DNA of 12,263 bases from Larix sibirica (taxonomy: Eukaryota > Streptophyta > Pinopsida > Pinales > Pinaceae): the NCBI GenBank assembly GCA_004151065.3, contig NWUY0300064939.1, forward strand, positions 10,998 to 23,260, read 5' to 3'. This document shows, piece by piece, positions 7,097-12,263 of this stretch. Every line of letters begins with the position of its first letter. The first letter of the stretch is position 1. The notes beneath the pieces are model-generated. The model made no database searches, had not been told where the DNA came from, and saw nothing but the letters and a program-made list of their open reading frames with translations. Both the position numbers and the translations under genes were made by a program.

Positions 7097-7300
7097 GTGG
7101 AAGGTGATGCAATACATCAAGGATTCATTCCTAAGGCTACAACACTTGTAGGTGACAAGGGATTGCTTTTAGTTTTTTATAAAACTTTTGGAGATGGCCA
7201 AAAGGCATATATACCAATAACCTCATTAACATTTACTACATGTGTTAGTGAATTTAATGTCTATGTGGGGAAGGACACATATAAGAGGGGGATCACGTGA
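7097..7300 (+). pseudogene. Unrecognised 67-codon reading frame, possible remnant
   Basis: The frame is open from ATG at 7097 to TGA at 7298-7300 and reads GFIPKATTLVGDKGLLLVFY, then AYIPITSLTF, then FNVYVGKDTYKRG. The immediately preceding DNA is also readable in another frame (6942-7094), so the two may be parts of one broken gene of at least 110 codons. It lies about 300 bp before the DUF4283 remnant and could be the N-terminal part of that LINE ORF1 or an unrelated fragment. I recognise no motif. Confidence 0.25.
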
Positions 7301-7591
7301 TTATGTCAGGAAAAGGCAGTTTTCAAAGAAATGGTTGTAAATGGCTCCTTGGATCAAACATCATGTTGGATGATTGTTGTGTTTTCCAAGACAAATAAGT
7401 TGATAGCTCTACATGGCCCAACTCTTCTTTCGACACTTGTCTTCAAAATCCTTTGTTTTGTGATTCTCTGTCGGAAGGAGGTGAGGGTTTTATTGGTCGA
7501 TTCCTAGATCATGCTTGGTATGTTGGTTCTAACATTTCTCTTTTGGATTGTTCTTAAGGGGGTAGAGCTTCCATTTAGAAGAAGAGGAGTA

Positions 7592-8251
7592 GTGTGGTAA
7601 TGAAAAATCCCAATAGGGTCAATATGATGGGTGGAAAGGATTTGAGGCCAAAGCATGCTTTATCCCATGTAGGAAAGTCTCTTATTGGGCCTTTTTTTGG
7701 AGTCTAAATTTTAAAGGGCTCCCTAAAGGATTGGATCCATAGATTTTGGGATCCAGTCGTTGGATATAGGCCTAATTTCTATATCATGACTTGAGTGTGG
7801 CTCAATTTCACCTTTCTCTCAAAATAAGACACGATTCACATCCTTGGTAGTAAGTGGTTCTGGGTTTGGCCTATTTAAACTTAAAATTTTGGCCTCCATG
7901 CTTTGACCCAAGGTGAGAAACCTCTAAAGCTTTTATGATATGGGAAAAAGTCTCAATGTTACCCATTGAATAATGGTTTGATAAGTTTATGTGGGATTTG
8001 GGTAATTATTTGGGGAAGACCTTATATATTGATTCATCATACAAATAGTGTGTTCACTAGTCTATGACCAAAATTATGGTGAACATTGACTTGAAAGGGG
8101 TTTGGCTGAAAGCATAAATGTTGAGGTTAGTGATACATTTTTCACTCAAGTTTTGGATTATTGTAATATTCCATTTCAGTGTGCAACATACCATTTATAT
8201 GGCCATGTTTTGTCAAACTATGAGAAGTCTTTTATAAACAAAAAAAATTAG
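7592..8251 (+). pseudogene. Second LINE ORF1: DUF4283 and CCHC knuckle, heavily decayed
   Basis: From about 7592 one frame reads KHALSHVGKSLIGPFFGV, then LKDWIHRFWDPVVGYRPNFY, the start of a plant LINE DUF4283 domain, interrupted by TAA and TGA. Further pieces in other frames give MIWEKVSMLPIE and MWDLGNYLGKTLYID (about 7935-8040). The 8105-8248 piece reads AESINVEVSDTFFTQVLDY and PFQC, then the knuckle at 8180-8221. There the spacing C-x2-C-x4-H-x4-C is exact, but the second and third Cys have become Tyr (TAC at 8189, TAT at 8219), so zinc could not be bound. It is the same family as the minus-strand ORF1 at 565-1861 but in opposite orientation and more damaged. ORF2 follows at 9229. Confidence 0.75.
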
Positions 8252-8264
8252 TAGAAAAATACTT

Positions 8265-9228
8265 TTGTCTCCCCACAAAAAGAAAGAGAAAACTCCTTTC
8301 CATGTTGATCTAGCTCCAATTTATCAATTCCATTTGGAAATGGGTAGGGATACTAACTTAAGGAAAGTGGAGGAGTTGGTTCTCTCGAATAAAGAAATAT
8401 TTTTTGAAGTAGGTGGTAACTCTTTCTTTCCTATAGTATTTATGAGCTTCCTATAAATGTATATGTCTCGGAAGAGACTCAATGTGTTGAGGAGTAAAGG
8501 TTGCAAACGCATAAGTGGATCCATGGTCTATGTGTCAAGAAGCTTTAAAGGAACTCTCAGATCCAATTCTCCTGGCGACATGGGGTTAAGGGCTTTAAAG
8601 GGTGCCAAAATGACAGAACCTTTGAGCAATCAAAGTGATATCCTAGTTGAATGCAAAAACCAGGCTCTTCTAGTGGAGGATATTGGAATCTCAATCCCTC
8701 TTCCTCTATCTATGCCATTAGTCACAACTTCAAGTGTGAATGCACTTCATAATAAAAGCTCTACACTATCATATTCAGGGAGGGAATCATAAGGAAAACT
8801 GGCACATCCCACGTGAAGGCTTATATAAGTATTTCCCAATGAATTATAGAAAGAGGAAAATTTTGGTTTCTAAGAGGGGCAATAGGGAGGGGCATATTTC
8901 TTATTCACCTTCTATAACGCCTAAATCTACTTCTACTTGGCCTTCCATTTCTAAGGAAGGGGTTTGAACTAATACCTTTTCTACTTCATCTACCAAGGAT
9001 TCAAGGGGTGACACCTACAATCTATGTCCTAAAAAGGATAGAACTGATATCGGTGTTTTTGGATAAGGAAGTTTAGGTTTTGATGTCAAAAATCATGTTT
9101 GGTCAAGGTCCGTTGGTAGAAATTCTTTCCTATAGCATCCTTATGATCAATCTTAGATGGAGATTATGTGAGGAAGACAAAAGACTTAATGGGGCTCTCA
9201 GATAACTATAGCCCTCCTCAATTTCAAA
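8265..9228 (+). pseudogene. LINE ORF1 C-terminal variable region (inferred from position)
   Basis: The frame 8265-8792 runs 176 codons with a single TAA (8454-8456), the longest nearly open stretch in this element. It is Ser/Lys-rich with SPHKKKEKTPFHVDLAPIY, then LRKVEELVLSNKEIFFEVGG, then KGAKMTEPLSNQSDILVE. Another readable frame lies at 8740-8967. No domain is recognisable, which is usual for the region between the CCHC knuckle of ORF1 and the start of ORF2. The assignment rests on its place between the knuckle (8180-8221) and the ORF2 start (9229). Confidence 0.5.
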
Positions 9229-9920
9229 ATGAAAATCATTTCCCTTGATGTGAGGGGTCTAGGTATCCCAAACAAGTTACTTTCCCTCTTTGAAATAGTG
9301 GAGAAGGAATTACTTTACATACTTGTTGTACAAGAGACTATGTGCAAAGGCGAACTCATCCTAGGAAATATAAAATCTCTTTTCAAGAAGTAGAAGTTTT
9401 TATGCGTGAAAACTATGGGAATTTACAAAGGCATACTTACTTGTTGGTGGTCCAGTCTCATGCTAACAAATTATTTTTTTATCCCCTTAGATTTGTCAAC
9501 AGATTTCATGGATCAGAGCTTGGGAATTAAAATCTTTGTGGTGAACGTGTATGGACCTTACAAACATAAGCAATGATTTTGGGACCATTTTTACTCTCTA
9601 TCATTGTCCAAGGAAAAAAACCTTATTCATTGGTATGGATTTGAATTTTACACTTAGTTGGGCAGAAGTTTGGGGTTCCTCAACAAGGGTTGAACCACTT
9701 GCATATTACTTTTCTTAATATTTTGGATGCAACTGAACTGGTGAATGTTGAACCAATTTCTCTGAAACCCACCTTGCATAACGTGCAAATGAGAATTGTT
9801 GGTATTTCAAAACGTCTAGATAGGTTTATCATCGCGAAACGGTTGTTATTAAAATTTGGCAAGGTTAGGTCCTGTATAAATATTGGCGGTGCTTTGGATC
9901 ACAACCCAATCTTTTTGTAA
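9229..9920 (+). pseudogene. LINE ORF2, apurinic/apyrimidinic-type endonuclease domain (decayed)
   Basis: ATG at 9229 opens with MKIISLDVRGLGIPNK, the usual start of plant L1 ORF2 (family MKIISWNVRGLG), and is read to a TAG 54 codons later. VVQET keeps the catalytic Glu region. GILTCWW and IKIFVVNVYGPY (about 9520-9560) follow. The metal-binding GDFN block is unrecognisable (YGFEF), and the Asn of the first motif is Asp. From 9690 another frame gives NILDATELVNVEPISL, then SKRLDRFI, then LDHNPIFL, the closing block with the His-containing motif. In an active LINE this domain nicks target DNA to prime reverse transcription; here several stops, two or more frameshifts and lost active-site residues make it inactive. 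Confidence 0.85.
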
Positions 9921-10590
9921 GTCAAGATGTCTAATGAGAAGCTGGCTAGACCATTAAAGTTTAATCCACCCTCGAAGAGGTGCCTTGGTTTTGTGAAATT
10001 ATTAAAAGGGAATGGATTCCCTACAACACAAACGTTGGGGTCTCCACTAGTCACCAATTTGCTTCAACATTGAAATTATTAAAACAAAACATTATTGATT
10101 GGTCAACATAAAGATATAAATAAAGAGACAATATACTAAAGGAGGTACAGTTTGTCATTTCAAAATTATTCACAAACAATTCTAGTGGGCTTTTCTTTGA
10201 TGTAGAAGTACGAAGGCTCACAAAGTTAGAGAAAAAAGGGTCAAGCTTCTTTACAACTAGGAAGTGGACTGGAGAATGAAAAACTATCCATGTTGGTTTT
10301 AGCTAGGTTATTAGAATACAAAGTTTCCCGCCGGTATGTGAATCAAAGGAAGAACCATAACACAATCTAGGAATTCAAAAATGGAGAGGCATAATCTATT
10401 ATAGGTTTCAAGAATCTTATAGAGCTGGGGTCCAACACTTTTCTAATATCTACAAGGAGACAAAGACCATAAGCATTGCTAAGGTTGTTAAATGTTGTTT
10501 CTTTTTCCCATATTCATAACAGAAGAGGCCAATTTGCATTTATTTAAAGAATTCTCTAGAGTTTAACTTTTGACATTGTTATCATCATTT
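9921..10590 (+). pseudogene. LINE ORF2 linker between endonuclease and RT
   Basis: This corresponds to the poorly conserved linker of ORF2. It can be followed from LARPLKFNPPS (about 9940) to RRYVNQRKNHNTI (about 10330), matching the usual NKRRKHNTI-type block before RT, and on to LIELGVQHFSNIY (about 10415-10450). Stops and frame changes are frequent. Its presence shows that endonuclease and RT parts here belong to one element. Confidence 0.6.
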
Positions 10591-11080
10591 TAAAGGGATA
10601 AGATCCCTAGTCCAGATCGTTGGACAATATAACTCTTCCTTAAGTTTTTTTATCTAATGGGAGAGGATCTCCTTACAGTCGTGGAAGAGATGAGGATCTT
10701 TGTAAGGGTGTCTCCTTACAGTGGTGGAAGAGATGAGGATCTTTGTAAGGGTGTCACGAAATTTAATTCCACTTGTATAGCTTTGATCCCTAAGAATGAT
10801 AAGCCAGAATGTTTTTGTAGTTTTAGGCCTATTACAATCTACAAATATGTCAATGAGATTAAAGCCAAAGTCTTGGATTTAAGACTAAAAGTGGTGCTTA
10901 ATTCATTTGCAATCTCTCCATGTCAATATGGCTTTCTATAAGGTAGACATATTCACGTGGTGGTTGGAGCTACATAGGAGGGTCTACAAACCATTAAAGT
11001 GAAGAAAACTCCCAACAATTACCATAAAATTGGACCTAGCCAAGGCTTATGACATGATTTGTTGGTAATATGTAAAAATT
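10591..11080 (+). pseudogene. LINE ORF2, reverse transcriptase N-terminal half through motif A
   Basis: The RT starts with KIPSPDRWT (about 10592-10620; family PGPDGWT) and FFYLMGEDLL. A 43-bp duplication is followed by NSTCIALIPKNDKPECF, FRPITIYK and ISPCQYGFL. After a stop come GRHIHVVVGA, then EGLQTIKVKK. After a frameshift, IKLDLAKAYDMICW follows, the A motif with its catalytic Asp codon at 11033-11035. The domain then ends; no Y/F-A-D-D motif is found in any frame up to 11200. The usual plant ORF2 carries about 330 more residues before the C-terminal block seen at 11270, so roughly 1 kb has been deleted. Domain order and strand agree with the endonuclease upstream. Confidence 0.9.
10668..10753 (+). 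repeat. 43-bp tandem duplication inside the RT
   Basis: Copies 10668-10710 and 10711-10753 match at 42 of 43 positions (single C/G difference), so this is a recent event relative to the other decay. Because 43 is not a multiple of three, the second copy is read in a different frame and yields different residues. The open frame 10657-10941 nevertheless passes through both copies. Confidence 0.95.
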
Positions 11081-11199
11081 TTGCTAATTCATGCTATTTC
11101 TCTATTCATATTTTCAATTGGATAAATATTATAAGCAAAAGCAAATTCCATAATTGGGGATCCCATTGGCTCAATCCAATAGACATAATTGTACTCATT

Positions 11200-11510
11200 A
11201 AATCAGCTCAGCAATGCTAGCCACGATGGGAAGGGAAGACATTGAATAAAGGTACTCAATAGACAAATTGGAGGTCTTTAGAAAAACCTATAGGAGAAGG
11301 AGGATGGGGCATCAAGAACATTCATTAATTTGGTATGTCATTGGTGGCTAAAAATATTTGGAATGTGGTCACAAGGAAAGCATGTGGAAAAATCTTATTC
11401 TCAACAAGTATATTGATTTGGATTCATAGTTGGGATGGGTAAGAAGAGATGATAAAAAGGTACAAAACTATTCAAATCATTGAACAACACTTTGTAGGGC
11501 CTTCCCTGTT
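11200..11510 (+). pseudogene. LINE ORF2 C-terminal fragment after an internal deletion
   Basis: After a short unassigned bridge, the plus strand reads TNWRSLEKPIGEGGWGIKNI (11259-11320), then GMSLVAKNIWNVVT. This is the conserved block of plant LINEs that lies several hundred residues after the RT palm. It is followed, with frame changes, by a KYIDLDS-like piece, LGWVRRDDKKVQNYSN, and FPVM up to about 11512. There homology stops and minus-strand gypsy sequence begins. No zf-RVT domain, RNase H domain, 3' untranslated region or poly(A) tail of the LINE remains. Confidence 0.75.
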
Positions 11511-12263
11511 ATGGTAAGAGGAGCTATGAGCCAAATAAGTACCCAAACAATAAAATATTTATTTCCAAAAATTACCTATGAGAACTGGATATCTATCATT
11601 TACAATATTCTTAGGGATTCCATGTAGCTTTTGAACTATTTCCATGAATGTTATAGCTTCTATACTTTCTTTGAAAGGATTGCTTACTTTAAAGGATGAG
11701 AAAGAGAGCATAGTTGGTCATACTTTGTGAATTGATCCACCACTACCATGATTTCCGCCAAACTTTGGTAGAACCGTGATAAAATTCAATGAGACATTTT
11801 CACAACACTAACTTGGTATGGCTAGTGGTTTAGTATGGCTAATGGTTGTAGAAGACACGGTGTCTTGATTATCTCTGCCTTATTTTGTTAGCAAACCATA
11901 CATTCTGCTACAAACTTTTGGACATGAGTTTTAAGACCTCCCCCAAAAAAATTCTTCTTGATCCCGTGGTAAGTTTTCAAGAACCCCAAATGTCCTCATA
12001 TAGGAGAAGTGTGCAATTCAAAAAGGACCTTCTTTTTCATTTGGGATTTCGTAATATAGGCAATCCCGTACCATAGTGAATCATTCTTCCACACAAATTT
12101 ATCTAATGCACTCGGGTTATCTTGTAGTTATTGAATTAATTTACATGCCTTTTGATCTTGCTTCCATTCTATACTTGCTTCTTCCACCCAATCAAATTAT
12201 GCACTGGAATTAACACAAATCAAGCGCTCTATGTATTCTTCTTTCCTTGAAAGTGCATCTACC
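11511..12263 (-). pseudogene. Ty3/gypsy retrotransposon: end of RNase H and integrase (decayed)
   Basis: Entering from the right edge on the minus strand, the text begins VDALSRK, the linker motif that closes gypsy RNase H. The integrase zinc finger follows: the two His (12000-12040) are separated by a TGA, and the Cys pair is CMVC at 11891-11905, followed by a TAA. FKTY-, GGLKTHVQKFVAE and LPKFGGNHG-like blocks place it in the chromovirus/gypsy type. The integrase core starts with VVVDQFTKY (11720-11746, first catalytic Asp). The second catalytic Asp is at 11596-11598, then CLGTYLAHSSSYH. The usual third catalytic Glu lies just past the point where similarity fades (about 11511) and is not clearly present. 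Several stops and at least two frameshifts (one at a 17-bp duplication) inactivate it. Confidence 0.9.
11815..11848. repeat. 17-bp tandem duplication in the gypsy integrase
   Basis: GTATGGCTAGTGGTT and GTATGGCTAATGGTT start at 11816 and 11833, 17 bp apart. On the minus strand this doubles the PLAIP codons just before the integrase core and shifts the frame. The motif is single in intact gypsy integrases. Confidence 0.8.

Noticed and set aside
11455-11511. Weak minus-strand similarity of the text after SSYH (EGPTK-like) to the gypsy integrase Glu motif
   Set aside because: The same bases are better explained as plus-strand LINE text (KKVQNYSN to FPVM), and the supposed catalytic Glu reads Lys. 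The gypsy fragment is therefore taken to stop near 11511.

Overview
This looks like a stretch of nuclear DNA from a seed plant: AT-rich, intron-bearing, with no intact host gene and several decayed retroelements. Three families can be recognised. They are plant L1-type LINE open reading frames with a DUF4283 domain plus CCHC knuckle and an endonuclease/reverse transcriptase, a Ty3/gypsy polyprotein fragment, and an intron-containing fragment of a DBP2/RH20-type DEAD-box RNA helicase. The wording of the LINE motifs (PSPDRWT-like and GGWGIKN-like blocks) reminds me of conifer LINEs. A large-genome gymnosperm would fit, but that is inference.

Layout. 1-294 (+): one reading frame interrupted only by two TGA codons and ending at a splice-donor-like site; not recognised. 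399-1861 (-): a LINE ORF1 with an uninterrupted 176-codon DUF4283 part, then a broken CCHC/acidic tail, then an A-rich tail on the same strand, and no ORF2. About 2100-4000: very AT-rich non-coding DNA holding at least five unrelated local tandem duplications (periods of about 84, 22, 102, 53 and 41 bp). 4116-4799 (-): three exons and two introns of a helicase C-terminal domain, disabled by frameshifts, a likely acceptor change and a 45-bp duplication. 4800-7090: mostly unassigned, with a short Gly-rich reading frame, an unrecognised coding-like remnant (6274-6564) and a 58-bp triplicated repeat. About 7590-11510 (+): a second, more decayed LINE with DUF4283, CCHC, endonuclease, linker, RT up to motif A and part of the C-terminus; the RT palm segment with the second catalytic motif is gone. 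11511-12263 (-): end of RNase H and the integrase of a Ty3/gypsy element, running off the window and butted tail-on against the LINE.

No gene here looks functional as a whole, and there is no evidence of genes working together. The most striking general feature is how often short direct tandem duplications (17 to about 102 bp) occur, in coding remnants and non-coding DNA alike. Four lie inside recognisable coding remnants, three of them at places where the reading frame changes. Many stops and lost residues fit C-to-T transitions (CGA to TGA, Cys to Tyr on the other strand), as expected in long-silenced, methylated plant DNA. I found no convincing novel system; the best leads are the intact DUF4283 frame, the helicase pseudogene, the duplication pattern and the unrecognised coding-like stretches.
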